64,000 nt of DNA from Tupaia tana (Eukaryota; Chordata; Mammalia; Scandentia; Tupaiidae). The notes beneath the pieces are model-generated. The model saw nothing but the letters and a program-made list of their open reading frames with translations. It was not told the DNA's origin and searched no databases. Within the stretch, counting starts at the first letter, position 1. Each line of letters starts with the position of its first letter. The position numbers and the translations under genes were made by a program. Positions 1-10,689 of the stretch are shown here, in pieces. The stretch is from contig JAKSZU010000005.1 of the NCBI GenBank assembly GCA_026018925.1, positions 22,182,779 to 22,246,778 of the forward strand, given 5' to 3'.

Positions 1-54
1 ATAATATTTTTAAAAAAATAATGAAATAAATTTAAAAAAAAAAAAAAAAGACAA
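1..54. repeat. A-rich low-complexity stretch
   Basis: A/T-rich sequence ending in a run of about 16 A. It may be the tail of a retroposon starting outside the window. Confidence 0.6.
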
Positions 55-150
55 GCCAGTCCGTGGCATGGTGGTCAAGGCAGCTGGCTCGCATACAGCT
101 GCCTGAGCAGTTGGAGTCCCTGACACAGCAGCATGAAAAACACCCCAGGT
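55..150 (+). mobile_element. Type-1 SINE, 5' half (split)
   Basis: A degenerate tRNA-like head (GTGGCATGGTGGTCAAGG followed by a diverged B box). Its body continues at 405-535 after an intervening younger SINE. Confidence 0.65.
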
Positions 151-155
151 GGAGC

Positions 156-402
156 CAGCAGGTGGCATGGTGGTTAAGGTGCTGGACTCTCACATGGCTG
201 ACCGCTGTTCAAGTCCTGGATCTGGATGCTTAAAAATCATGCTGGGCACATGTGTGAGCACCCAAAAATCCCAAGAAAGAATGGAGAAGGAACTGCAGCA
301 TGGCCAGCCCCCCTAGGGGGTGATTTCTCACTTTTCCTCTTTGTCTCTCTCTAGCGAGCGCATGGACCTTAAAAAAAAAAATGAGGGAAAGAAAAAGAAA
401 AA
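156..402 (+). mobile_element. Type-1 SINE nested in another SINE
   Basis: Complete copy: head with GTGGCATGGTGG, body with AGGGGGTGATTTCTCAC, tail with GCGAGCGCATGGACC and A-run. GAAAAACAC occurs on both sides (near 134 and 398), suggesting the TSD. Confidence 0.8.
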
Positions 403-404
403 CA

Positions 405-535
405 CAGTAGGCCCATGTGCATATATATCCAAAATCCCAAGAGGAGAAGAGATTGTGGTGTGGCATCCCCCCTGGGGGGTACTTTCTCTCTCAGGCCAAT
501 GCATGCACCCTTAGCAAAAATTAAACCTCTCCCAC
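405..535 (+). mobile_element. Type-1 SINE, 3' half (split)
   Basis: The body (CCCATGTGCATATATATCC, then CCCCCCTGGGGGGT) and tail complete the head at 55-150. Confidence 0.7.
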
Positions 536-844
536 AAACAACAAACAGAAAGGTTGTCAGACCATGGGCACATAGAGGACAGCTAGGGCAACCTGAGAAG
601 GCAGGACATGGTGTTGGGCAGGCAGCAGGTACTGAGGAGGCCAGCAGAGCTGAGGACGTGCCCCGAGTCAGCCTAGCCCCACCAAGACTAGCTGGGCCTG
701 AAGAAAGCTAAACGGAGGTGGCCTGGGAAAACACACAGATGGGAAACGCAGGCCTCATGCTGTCTGGTATGCTCTATTACCACATCCACTAAGATTATAC
801 ACCGTGAAAAATGGGATACAAAGTAGAGAAAGCAGGAAGGGCTT
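536..844. other. Unassigned sequence
   Basis: No repeat or exon recognised. Short reading frames here carry no motif. Confidence 0.5.
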
Positions 845-945
845 TTAGACGCTCCACTCCAGCCCCGTATTTTCCGATTAGAAAAACTGAGACCTACTGA
901 AGCAAAGTGATTTGCCCAGGGCCACACAGACAATTGGTGGCAACA
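845..945 (-). mobile_element. MIR fragment
   Basis: Matches the antisense MIR core: AAACTGAGACC, then GTGATTTGCCCAGGGCCACA, corresponding to the usual AAACTGAGGC...TGACTTGCCCAAGGTCACA. This is an ancient mammalian SINE. Confidence 0.8.
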
Positions 946-1230
946 CAGACACTAAAAGAGGGCTTTGTCATTTCTGTTCCATTCCCCCACAATGCCACTG
1001 TCATCTCTGCTCTAAAGAAAACCCCATGGGGTCCCAGTAATCTCTGCCCACCCTGCTGTCTATCAGTTTTACTGCCTGGACTCTATGACACTAACTTTAA
1101 TTTGAGTCACCAATGAAGGAGTCTGGAATGCATCACTGTGGACACAATCACTATCATGAAATAAAGGCATCTGAGAATAGGCGCTTTTTTTTTTCCCTGA
1201 ACTCTGTCATGTGTCTAAAAGCAGAGCCTC
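946..1230. other. Unassigned sequence
   Basis: Nothing recognised. The last 14 bases (1217-1230) are the 5' TSD of the next SINE. Confidence 0.5.
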
Positions 1231-1410
1231 CAGGGGCCGACAGGTGGCGTGGTGGTTGAGGGCGCTGGACTCCCACATGGCTAACCGTGGTTTGAGTCCT
1301 GGACCTGGCGGCTTGCCTTCTCACTCTGTCTCTCTCTGGTCAAATGAAAATAAAATAATAAATAAATAAAGTTAATTAAAATATTTCAAAAACAAAATAA
1401 GAGAATAAAT
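1231..1410 (+). mobile_element. Type-2 SINE with perfect TSD
   Basis: The head (GTGGCGTGGTGGTTGAGG) runs straight into a CT stretch and GGTCAAATG, then an A/T-rich tail, without the long body. The 14-bp duplication AAAAGCAGAGCCTC at 1217-1230 and 1411-1424 is perfect, showing target-primed insertion. Confidence 0.92.
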
Positions 1411-1661
1411 AAAAGCAGAGCCTCTCAAAGAAACACAACTATCATAAATCCCCTGGGAGTTTCTTGCAACCAAGGAAGAGGAGAATCTACACTTACACAG
1501 ATATTGTCACAAAATGATGACAGCTCTCATCGATTTTCCTAAGTGTCCAATTATATTTCCTCAAAGTCATTTATTGTCACTTAAGTTCTCTTCTTTTCCC
1601 CTCCCCCATTATGATTTGTATAAATCTCAAATTCTAACCACCTCCTGAGCTGCATTTTTCT

Positions 1662-1688
1662 ACACACACACACACACACACACACACA
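1662..1688. repeat. (CA)n microsatellite
   Basis: About 13 uninterrupted CA units. Confidence 0.95.
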
Positions 1689-2309
1689 TCTTTATTTTTC
1701 TCTTGCTAATCTGTTTCTGTTTGTTTAATTCACACATCCCCAAGAACTGAACCTAAGAAGGTAGAGGAAGCGTTTCTTCCCCAATAATACCACAGGAAAA
1801 TGAAAACATTTACATATGAAAAACAGATTCTATAGCTGGTTTAAATCAATCACCAAACCAAATGGCATGGACAACATAAGTACATAGTGAAAATAAGCCC
1901 ATTTATACTATCGTCCTATGATAAAAAGGTTTAGAAAGAAAAGCATGCTAAAATCACAGTAAGGCATAATTTAGCTGCTCACAAATAAAATGTGCAGGTT
2001 TTTTTGTTTTTAAGTTTTTTTTGGGTTTTGTTTTGTTTTTCTCTTATGCAACATGCAGCCTGCTTCTTCTCACCGATGTTAAAAATAAGGAAATACTCCA
2101 GAAAGTGGAGGCTGGGTAAAGGTGTGCTCTGAGCAGGCCATTATGCAGCGGGTGAAAGGAATTCCTTAACACATCATGTCTTGGTGTTAGCTACTGTTCC
2201 TGTGCAGGGAGGCGCAGGTAAAAACCAATTCTAACTCTATTTTCAGTATTTAACAGTTTCATGGAACATCTAAAATGAGGGAAGATCTACAATAAAAGAT
2301 ACCAATTGT
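1689..2309. other. Unassigned sequence
   Basis: A/T-rich with a T-rich patch near 2000-2040. No gene or repeat recognised. Confidence 0.5.
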
Positions 2310-2570
2310 GGGGACCAGCAGATGTAATGTTTATGTTGCTGGATTCCCACATAGTTGATGTGGTTCGAGTCCCAGACCCAGTGTTTTAAAACTCCCACAG
2401 GGCGCATGTGCATGCATGCCCAACATCCTGAGAGGAGAAGGGATTGCAGCGTGGTCATTCCCCTGGGGGGTGATTTCTCACTTTCTGTCTCTCTGGTGAG
2501 TGCAAGTGCCCTGTAGTAAATCTCACTTTCTCAAAACAAAAACAAACAAACAAACAAAAAGGAAAATAAA
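2310..2570 (+). mobile_element. Type-1 SINE
   Basis: Complete copy from GGGACCAGCAG to the CAAA-rich tail. The B box GGTTCGAGTCC is intact. The TSD AGATACCAA lies at 2297-2305 and 2572-2580. Confidence 0.92.
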
Positions 2571-3484
2571 CAGATACCAAATGTTTTAGAGACTGCAAAA
2601 ATTACCTAACAGAATATATAAAACTGAAATGTTCATTTTAGTACCCAAGTACAGAGGGACGGACACAAAGAAAAACGCCTCAGATTTAAGCTCACATTCA
2701 AACGTTGAATCTTGGACAGAGAGTTAAATTTCTTGTAAAACAAATTTGAACTTTCATGGAGACTGTAAAACCAAATCTATTTTTAGCCAAGTTCACATAT
2801 TCTGAAACACCACCCAGATTCCCTCCAAGGAATGTGGTTTGACGGTGATTATGTTTAGAACTACTAACATACACACGCCAACAGCCTTCTCCAAAAGCCC
2901 AGCACCTACCTCGGACTCTGCCCACTGGCAGCGGTGGCCCACAGACACACTGAAGGAACAGGCAGCTGACCACGTCCATGTCCCCGGAGCCTTTCTCGCC
3001 TTTCAAACACTATAATCAGGGATCTGCTGCCCAGCTCAGAGCTTTTCCTAGTCCACGCAGCAGTCTCAGCTCACCATCAATCCAAGGCTCTATCAGCTTG
3101 AGTGGCCAACTCACACCCAAGTCATAAACTTTTGTAAACAGACTTTGAATAGAGTCTCTGCCCTTTTAACTCTGGGTTCTCCGATGACTTCTGAAGTATG
3201 TTCCCTACTCAATAGCACCCTTACTTCTTCCCACACATTTCTTGGAGGGAAAGGAGAGGGACTCAGAGTCACCAGAGCCCTTGGCAATTTGGACAGATTG
3301 GTAGGACCCTTCTCAGAACCACATTTTAAAATGCATAAAATAAAATAGGATTATTAAGTAGGTCAGTTATTTTGTAATGTAATTATCAAAGATTAAAGAG
3401 TTAATACAGTAATACATATATCACATATGAATTAAGAGGGTTGGATTAAGGTCTAATAACTACCATATTGGTTTTTTCTTTTAG
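2571..3484. other. Unassigned sequence, about 0.9 kb
   Basis: Apparently single-copy. The longest antisense frame (102 codons, 2698-3006) has no recognised domain and no splice context I can support. Confidence 0.45.
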
Positions 3485-3633
3485 TTTTTTTTTTTTTGGC
3501 CATATAGTACATGCAATCACCAGAGAGAGAGGGAAAGTGAGAAATCATCCCTCAGGGGGATGGCCAGGCTGTAATCTCCTCTCCTACATTCTCCTCTTGG
3601 GATTTGGGGTTTTACACATATGTGCCCAGTATG
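3485..3633 (-). mobile_element. Type-1 SINE, 3' part (split)
   Basis: T-run, GAGAGAGAGGGAAAGTGAG and the body in reverse orientation. It is interrupted at 3633 and resumes at 3903. Confidence 0.88.
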
Positions 3634-3902
3634 GTTTTTTTTTTTTTTTTTGGAGAGGTTTTCGCTATAGGGTGCGCACGCTCGCCAGACAGACAGAGAG
3701 AGACAGAGAGACAGAACGTGAGAAATCACCCCCCAGGGGGGATGGTCACGCTGCAATCCCTTCTCCATTCTCCTCTCAGGATCTTGGGCATGCACGCACA
3801 CACGCCCGGCGTGAGTTTTAAGCCACTGGGTCCGGGACGCGAACCGCGGTTGACTATGTGAGAATCCAGCGACATAGCCATTACGCTAACTGCTGGTTCC
3901 CC
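3634..3902 (-). mobile_element. Type-1 SINE nested in a type-1 SINE
   Basis: A complete younger copy in the same orientation as its host. The host sequence CCCAGTATG is duplicated at 3625-3633 and 3903-3911, which proves the nesting. Confidence 0.93.
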
Positions 3903-4000
3903 CCCAGTATGTTTTTCAAGCCAGTAGGTTTGGGACTCAAACTATAGAGTTGGCCCTATGGGATCCAGCAGCTTAGCCACCATGCCACCTGCTGGCCCAA
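3903..4000 (-). mobile_element. Type-1 SINE, tRNA-like head (split)
   Basis: Continues the host SINE at 3485-3633 through its head and ends at GCCACCTGCTGGCCC. Confidence 0.88.
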
Positions 4001-4034
4001 CTGGCATATTCTGAAGTGTAGCCATTGTTTATTG

Positions 4035-4232
4035 CCAAAAGGCACATGTATTCACCAGATTTAGAGAGAGGTACAAAGACAGAGCTCCCCGATGGAGCAT
4101 GGTCATGCCACAATCTTTTTCCCTCCCTTTCTCTATCCCATCGGGAGTCTGGGCATGCAGATACATCTATCTGGCATGTTTCTAAGCTGCCAGAGTGAAG
4201 ATTTGAACCATGTTTGGCCATGTGGGATCTGG
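4035..4232 (-). mobile_element. Type-1 SINE, diverged
   Basis: Reverse-strand body (GGAGTCTGGGCATGCAG) and head (TTGGCCATGTGGGATC). It abuts an opposite-strand copy. Confidence 0.78.
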
Positions 4233-4434
4233 TTCAAAATCACACTAGGTGAATGTGCATGTATGCCCGAAATCCCTGGAAGAGAATGGAGGAGAAGGGA
4301 TTGAGGAATGGCCATCCTCCCTGGGGGATGATGTCTCACTTTCCCTCTCACTGTTTCTCTCTGTCTCTCTCCAGTGAGTGCACATGCACTATGGCAAAAC
4401 CTTAAAAAAGAAAAATTAAAAAAAAAAAAAAAAA
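4233..4434 (+). mobile_element. Type-1 SINE, 5' truncated
   Basis: Lacks the tRNA head. It starts in the body and runs to the poly(A). With the preceding copy it forms a tail-less inverted pair. Confidence 0.82.
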
Positions 4435-4662
4435 GATATCGGCAAAAACTACTCTATAATGTGAAAAAGATCTGTGACCAGACAATGGCACAGGTATTAT
4501 TACAATATGGCTCTGTTTTAATGCTTACTTTCAAAATGGAAGGAAATGCTACATATTAGTTAGAGGCTAGAGAAGACAGAAATAAAATCCCACTTCCTAA
4601 TTTCTGTCCAGGGAGCCCTCGGATGAGCCTGGGTTGGAACACCTGGGCTACATAATACCACT

Positions 4663-4905
4663 TAAGTATAGCCAATGGGCACAGCCCTGTGGCAGAGCTG
4701 CAGTGCAAGTGTCCTGCAAGGCTGGACGCCACATGGCCGACCACAGGTGCAGCTCCCCGGGTATGTTCAAAAACACATGTGCACCATGTGCACACACGGG
4801 CAGCAGGATCCTGAGGAGCTGGAGGGCTGGGGAAGGGATTCACAGCATGACAAGACTCCTCTCGCTCATGTACATGCTTCAATTACAGAAAAATGAAAAC
4901 TGAGG
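4663..4905 (+). mobile_element. Type-3 SINE, old
   Basis: A degenerate head, CACATGGCCGACCAC, then CAGGATCCTGAGGAGCTGG and a CTCTCGCTCATG stretch. The copy is strongly diverged. Confidence 0.65.
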
Positions 4906-5035
4906 CCACACGAAGTCTAAAGAGTAGCAGCTCACTATTTAGAATTATGTGTCATTACTTAATTTCCTTTAAAAGAAAATTAAATGTGTCATAATCAAAA
5001 ATACCCTGCATAGGCCCTCAATAAAAGAATTTTCT

Positions 5036-5299
5036 GGGACCAGCAGTTAGCGTAATGGCTATGTCACTGGACTGCAATGTAGTCGACCGCAGTTCACGTC
5101 CCGGACCCAGTGGCTTAAACTCACGCCGGGCGCATGTGCGTGCATGCCCAAGATCCCAAGAGGAGAATGGAGGAGAAGAGATTGCGGCATGGCCATCCCC
5201 CCTGGGGGGTGATTTCTCGCTTTCTATCTCTCTGTCTCTGTCTGGCGAGCGCACGCGCCCCTATAGCAAAAACCTCTAAAAAAAAAAAAAAAAAAAAAG
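5036..5299 (+). mobile_element. Type-1 SINE
   Basis: Complete copy with TTAGCGTAATGG A box, body palindrome and poly(A). The related strings AAAAGAATTT at 5025 and 5293 look like the TSD, placing the insertion in the tail of the next, inverted SINE. Confidence 0.92.
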
Positions 5300-5513
5300 A
5301 ATTTGCTATAGGGTGTGTGCACTCACCAGAGAGACAGAAAGAAAAGGAGGGAAAAGTGAAAAAGCACCACAATCGCTTCACCTCCATTCTTTCAAGATTT
5401 TGAGCATGCATGCACACCTAGTATACTTTTCAAGCAGCAGGTCTGGGACTTGAACTGCAGAGTTGGCACTGTGGGATCCAGTTACCTTAACAGTCATACC
5501 ACGAGCTGGTCCA
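5300..5513 (-). mobile_element. Type-1 SINE, inverted partner
   Basis: GCTATAGGGTGTGTGCACTC through to GAGCTGGTCC in reverse orientation, tail to tail with the preceding copy. Confidence 0.88.
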
Positions 5514-5517
5514 CAGC

Positions 5518-5738
5518 CCTTTTTTCTCTTTTTTTTTTTAAAGAGATTTTTGCTATAGGGTGCATGTGCTCCAGGGAGGATGGCCACGCTGAATCCCTTC
5601 TCCATTCTCCTCTTGGAATTTTTAGCATGCATGTACATGCACCTGGCGTAAGTTTTAAGCTGCTGGGTCCGGGACTCAAACTGCGGTCAAATACATGGGA
5701 GTCCAGGGATGTAATCATTATGCCATCTGCTGGTCCCC
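5518..5738 (-). mobile_element. Type-1 SINE with internal deletion
   Basis: T-run and GCTATAGGGTGCATGTGCTC join directly to GGGAGGATGGCC. The usual GAGA-rich segment is missing. Confidence 0.88.
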
Positions 5739-6015
5739 AGAAGCCCACGTTTTATGTTGTATATTAATGTCCCAGGATACTAAATGGGCAAAGGAACACA
5801 TATGAACCCACAGGTGAATTACCATATTTTGAGGAGGAGAGTGCAAGAACAAGGAAATACTTACATATTTAGAAAGAGAAATGCTCATTTTTTTCTTTTT
5901 TGGGGGTTGAGGTATGGGAGGATGGTATTTTTAATACCGAAGGGATAATGTCTTATATTTACTTAAAAATCTTACATTTCCAAATGGCTTTTATGTCTAC
6001 CTCAAATTACATTTT

Positions 6016-6187
6016 TGTTTTTTAAAAAAGAATTATTTAATTTTATTTATTCATTTATTTATTTTAATTTGACCACAGAGAGAGAAAGAGAGAAAGTGAG
6101 AAAGTAAGCCACCAAGTCTGGGATCTGAACCGTGGTAGGCCACATGGGAGTGTCCAGAGCCTTAACTACCATGCCACCTGCTGGCCC
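6016..6187 (-). mobile_element. Type-2 SINE with perfect TSD
   Basis: TTTGACCACAGAGAG then AAGCCACCAAGTCTGGGA. The 15-bp TSD CTCAAATTACATTTT is at 6001-6015 and 6188-6202. Confidence 0.93.
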
Positions 6188-6240
6188 CTCAAATTACATT
6201 TTCTGATGAATAAAGAAAACACTATTATACCCATCTGAAA

Positions 6241-6514
6241 GTTTTTTTTTTTTTTTTTTTTTTAGAGGCTTTTGCTATAGGGCGTGTACACTCGCCAGAC
6301 AGAGAGAGAGAGACAGAGAGACAAAAGGCGAGAAATCACCCCCTAAAGGGAAGGCCACGCCGCAATCCCTTCTCCTCCATTCTCCTCTCAGGATCTTGGG
6401 CACGCACGCACATGCACCCAGCGTGAGTTTTAAGCCATCGGGTCCGGGACTCGAACCACAGTCGTCTACATGGGAGTCCAGCGACATAGCCATTACGCAA
6501 ACTGCTGGTCCCCC
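6241..6514 (-). mobile_element. Type-1 SINE
   Basis: Full reverse copy from a 24-T run to CTGCTGGTCCC. The body is well preserved. Confidence 0.93.
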
Positions 6515-6554
6515 GATTTGGAAGTTTTTTTACAAGTTTAATAATGTTATTCAT

Positions 6555-6772
6555 GAAAGTGTGTGCAAGTATATAGAAAAGAAAAGATAGGGAGAAAGAG
6601 AAGGAAAAAAGCACCCACGACAGGTTCTCATCACAACAATGTCCCCTTTCTCCAAGTCTTCTAGCTGGTCAGGATTTGGGGTGCACGCCTGGCTTGTCTC
6701 AAGATGACTAGGAACCCAAACCCACAGTCGGCAATGTGGCTTCCAGCCCTGCAGTTCAGTATGCTACCTGTT
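6555..6772 (-). mobile_element. Old SINE, probable type 1
   Basis: GAGAAAGAGAAGG, CAGGATTTGGGGTGCACGC and GGCAATGTGGCTTCCAG keep the order of the reverse type-1 body and head, but the copy is strongly decayed. Confidence 0.55.
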
Positions 6773-6850
6773 TAGAGATGAGAAAAGACTCACAGAGAGG
6801 ACATCTGATTTACTAAAAGATAAGAGCACACAAGACAGCTCGGACACTTC
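6773..6850 (-). mobile_element. Possible MIR fragment
   Basis: GAGATGAGAAAAGACTCACA resembles the antisense MIR core. It is short and diverged. Confidence 0.35.
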
Positions 6851-7107
6851 ATTTAATAAACTTTTGTCCTCACAAAGCCAGTGCTAGACATGACCCCTCT
6901 CTCTCTGTACCAGGAGGTAACAAAAATGCAAAATGGTTTATGACTGAAAACCTCAGTAGCAAGTTCCAAAAATACCAGATGGTGTGATGCTGTTCCACAA
7001 AAGCCCCTGTGTGCTTATCACTTACACAGCTCTCTACTTCCGGAATTTGCTTCTCTTTGATATCCTCTCTGGGCTACTTGTTGGTTTTCGTTCACCATGT
7101 GTACATA

Positions 7108-7237
7108 CTATTTCAAACAGTTTTTGGAGAAATGAAATTAAAGTACAAGTTTATTTTGGTATAGAAAAACTGAAATCTATTCATAGCTCTGTTTCCTAAT
7201 ACACACATTCCACAAGCTTTCCAACGACTCCTTGTAT
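7108..7237. mobile_element. MITE-B copy
   Basis: A decayed copy of the palindrome-ended element (TTAAAGTACAAGTTTATTTTG, later ACACATTCCACAAGC) seen also at 35.9, 9.6, 18.5, 48.4 and 61.5 kb. A C-run follows at 7239-7250. Confidence 0.6.
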
Positions 7238-7444
7238 GCCCCCCCCCCCCTCTGACTCTTCCTCTACAGCTTCCCCCTGCAGCCCTGCCTCTTACTTCCT
7301 ATCCTTCTCTGCTGTGTTCCTATCTCTCCCCTCAGTTCCTGAACCCCTTCCCTGAACATATATGGAACTGAAACAGCCAAACTTTATTTCCTCTATTTCC
7401 TAAATCACATTTAGTTTCTCATCCTTCATTTTAATTAAGAAAAT

Positions 7445-7655
7445 TTTTTTAATTGTCAGAGGGCACATGCACTCACGAGAGAGAGCGAGCGAGCGAGCAC
7501 CCCCTCTTCCAAGTGGGGCAGGATCACGCCACAATCCTATTCCTTCCATTTCTCCATTTTGTCAGGATTTGGGGCACACATGCATATGTGCCCAGAGTGT
7601 TTTTGAAGTTGTCAGGGTGGAGATTCAAACCATCGGCCACATGAGATCCAGCTTT
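7445..7655 (-). mobile_element. Type-1 SINE, diverged
   Basis: GAGAGAGCGAGCGAGCGAGC, then CAGGATTTGGGGCACACATG and the head. It ends near GAGATCCAGC. Confidence 0.8.
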
Positions 7656-8482
7656 CTTTTTTTTCCTTTTCTCCTTCACACTACCTTTCTTCTTTCCCAT
7701 TGTTCTCCTGGGCCCTGGGTGCAGTTCTGGCTCACTTCCTGCAGCCTGCATTGCAGCAGCAGTGGGGCTTAAAGATTTAGGTTGGACAAAGCTAAATCTC
7801 TCAAACAATATATAGAACCTTCTTACCCAAAGAGATTACAAAACAAAAGAGCTTAAGGTTTTCTAAGTAGACCTTGGAGAACTGACTCCACCCAATGGTC
7901 ACCAAGAGCCAGAGAAAAGTTTCTTACCATGGTTGCTTACCACGGTAAGAATGGTAAGATCTGCCACTTCCCTGCTGCAGAGGAGATGGGAGAGATGAGG
8001 AGGAGAGGCTGCTGCTTCTTACAATGAGACTCTTAGGCCCCCCATGTAAGAGAACCTCAGGGATCCAGCTTTCTACAGAACCAGTCCCTACCTTTAATTT
8101 TAAAAACAAGAAGGTGGGATAATCATTCAGTGTCCGGGGTTATTTTGCTCATATAGCCCTAATGGTGTGTGTCTTGGGGTGGCATGAAGCGGGCCATGGT
8201 GGGGAATCTACCAGCTTCTGGGGAGATGGCTCAGAAATGGACCTGCCCATCCATCACCGAGGAGCCCTGATTCTCCATCCCCCCTCTTTCCCCTGATTCG
8301 CATATCTCCTGCTTCATTGCTTGGCTAGTTAAGGAACACACAATGTGAGGGGAGGCTGCTCAAGAAAAAAATTGCCCAAGAAAGGAAGGGGAGGAGAAGG
8401 GTTTTGACTCAGTTCTGAATGAAGTAAATAGCAAAGTACTCCCATTTACCTGAGTAATGCCCACTTTGAAAAAGGTGTGTGT
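7656..8482. other. Unassigned sequence, about 0.8 kb
   Basis: No exon or repeat recognised. A short inverted motif, CCATGGTTGC/CTTACCACGG, lies near 7928. Confidence 0.45.
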
Positions 8483-8672
8483 TGGCCCAGCACATGGCGT
8501 GAAGGTTAAGGTGCTGGACCCCACATGGCTGAGTGTGAGGTTCGAGTCCTGGACCAATGATCATGCTGGGCATGTGAGCATTTGTGCCTAAAATCTCAAG
8601 AGTGATCGCCTCAGCCCTACTCCTCCGAGAGTACACACGTCCTACAGCAAAACTAAAACACACAAACAAAAA
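8483..8672 (+). mobile_element. Type-1 SINE, internally deleted
   Basis: Head with GGTTCGAGTCC, then a shortened body missing the C/G palindrome, then CCTACAGCAAAAC. Confidence 0.82.
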
Positions 8673-8907
8673 GGGGTGTTTGCGCAGGCTGGCTCGGCTC
8701 CACCCTTCACATTTCTTTTTCTTTAAGGGTCATTTTAGGAAGGGACAGATACTGTGATTAAACTGAGCAAGAAACAGACCAGGCACATTACTGGAAAGCA
8801 AAAACACTACTTACTTGGTTATTCTTTCCATGGTTATAGGCAAAAATAAATACTAATGCCTGGTTATAGTTGTATAAATATACTACCTCTCCAATTTAAA
8901 ATGAAAA

Positions 8908-9176
8908 AAAAATTTTTCTGAGAGAGAAATTTTTGCTATAGGGCATGTGTAGTGCTGGAGAGACAGAGACAGAGAGACACAAAGCAAGAGATCTCCCCCC
9001 CTCCCCCCATGAGGATGGCCATGCCACAACCCCTTCTCCTCCATTCTCCTCTTGGGATTTTGGCCACTCAAGCACACATGCCTGGCGTGAGTTTAAGCTG
9101 CCGGGTCCAGGACTCGAACCATGGTCAACTATGTGAGAGTCCAGTAATGTAACCATTATACCATCTGCTGGTCCCT
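8908..9176 (-). mobile_element. Type-1 SINE
   Basis: TTTTGCTATAGGGCATG through GGACTCGAACC to CATCTGCTGGTCCC. Confidence 0.92.
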
Positions 9177-9597
9177 AAAATGAAATGTTTAAAGCTATAA
9201 GAATCTTTAGTGGCTGGTGAAATTCTGACAGCAAATGAAGTATAAATGACCAACCAAAAGCTATTTTAAATACTATGAAATGGAATTACATGTACATCAG
9301 TAATTTCAATGTTAAAGATTCCCAGAAAAAAAACAAAACAAAAACAAAAACTGGAACTACAGACTATTACTAATCTAAAACTCTGAATTCCAAAATGTTC
9401 CCAAATCCCTATTGCTTGAGTGCCAACATGAAACCGCAAGTGGAAAATTCCACACTTGACCTCATGTGACAAATTATAGTCAAAATGCTACGATACAAAA
9501 ATACTGTTAGTTACCTTCAGGTTGAGTGTAAAAGGTATGTATGAAATGTGAACAAATTTCATGTTTAGATTAGGTGCTATCTCCAATATATTTCACT
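9177..9597. other. Unassigned sequence
   Basis: A/T-rich, nothing recognised. Confidence 0.5.
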
Positions 9598-9722
9598 GTG
9601 GATTTCATGGAAAATGAATATTATGAAAAACCTGTGCATGAATTTCAAAATGTTTCTGTACCAAAATTAACTCGTATTTGAATTCCACTTTTCTATAACC
9701 TTTTTGAAGTCCCCTTCTATAC
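9598..9722. mobile_element. MITE-B copy
   Basis: TTCATGGAAAATGAATATTA at one end and CCTTTTTGAAGTCCCCTTC at the other, with TTTCTGTACCAAAAT between. The ends are diverged inverted repeats. Confidence 0.7.
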
Positions 9723-9854
9723 ACAAATATTTCAAAATCTGAAATCCAAAGCACTTCTTGCCCCAAGCATTTTTGGTAAGGGATATTCAATCTACAATGT
9801 AATCTGGAAAGCTGTCCTTTGAGTTCAGCAAAGTTTGGTCATTTGTTTAAAATT

Positions 9855-9950
9855 TCTGAACAGTCAGTATTTCTAATCTTCTTGGAAGTACAGAAGATGA
9901 TATCAGATACTAGACAGGAGTGATATTAGATACTGCGACAGTTACTCACA
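9855..9950 (+). repeat. Arm 1 of a dispersed inverted repeat
   Basis: GATATTAGATACTGCGACAG is nearly the reverse complement of a block at 10690-10800. The family is not recognised. Confidence 0.55.
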
Positions 9951-10223
9951 TGTAAAACGGATGATAAGACAGGCTTAAAACAGTTGGTGAGCCTATGGCT
10001 TTGTAGAACTTGATTTATAAGCTGATTAGGTAATTTATGAAAAATGTATTTACTGAGGCACATGGAGAATACTTAATTTAATACTGTTAGCCCAGCTCCA
10101 TGAGAATAAAAAACATTTTAGGGGTACCTAAGGACATTTTAATCACTACCAAAGACTTAGAATATTAGAGGAATCAGTGGAGCTAAGCTCATCTCTACTT
10201 CATTTAAAGTGAAGTAATGAGGG

Positions 10224-10560
10224 ATCGGCCCCATGGCCTAGCGGTTAAGTGATTAATACACGGTCAACCATGTATTGGGTTGTCAGGAAAGTCATGATAT
10301 ACTTTTCTATGCAAAATATATCATGCCTTTCCCAACAGCCCAACTATTTGCATTCAGGCCCTGCCAGTTTGAAAACAGGCTGGGTGCACGTGTGTGTACA
10401 TGCTCAAAATCCCAACAGGATGGAGAAATGGAGAAGGGATTGTGGCATGACTATGCCACATTGGAGGGTACTTTCTCCTCCTCCCACCCTTACCCCCTGC
10501 GCAACTCCCAGAAGGTGTGGGCACCTTCTGGCAAATAAAAATAAAATAAAATACAGCAAT
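10224..10560 (+). mobile_element. Type-1-related SINE interrupted by a MITE
   Basis: Head GGCCTAGCGGTTAAG, then a MITE-A at 10273-10346, then the rest of the head and the body (CAAAATCCCAACAGGATGG) and an AAATAAAATAAA tail. Confidence 0.8.
10273..10346. mobile_element. MITE-A inserted in a SINE
   Basis: TA, TTGGGTTGTCAGGAAAGTCA, a central palindrome, CATGCCTTTCCCAACAGCCC, TA. TA duplication and imperfect terminal inverted repeats (TIRs) fit a mariner-type miniature element. Confidence 0.82.
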
Positions 10561-10689
10561 GAACTCACATGATGGTGATCAATGCCATTCTGACCCTCAT
10601 GTCCAATGCTCCTCCCTTGACCCACCTCCCTCCATCACAGACAGGCTGTCACTGCTGACACTGACCCCAGGAGAGTGAAAACCCTTGGC

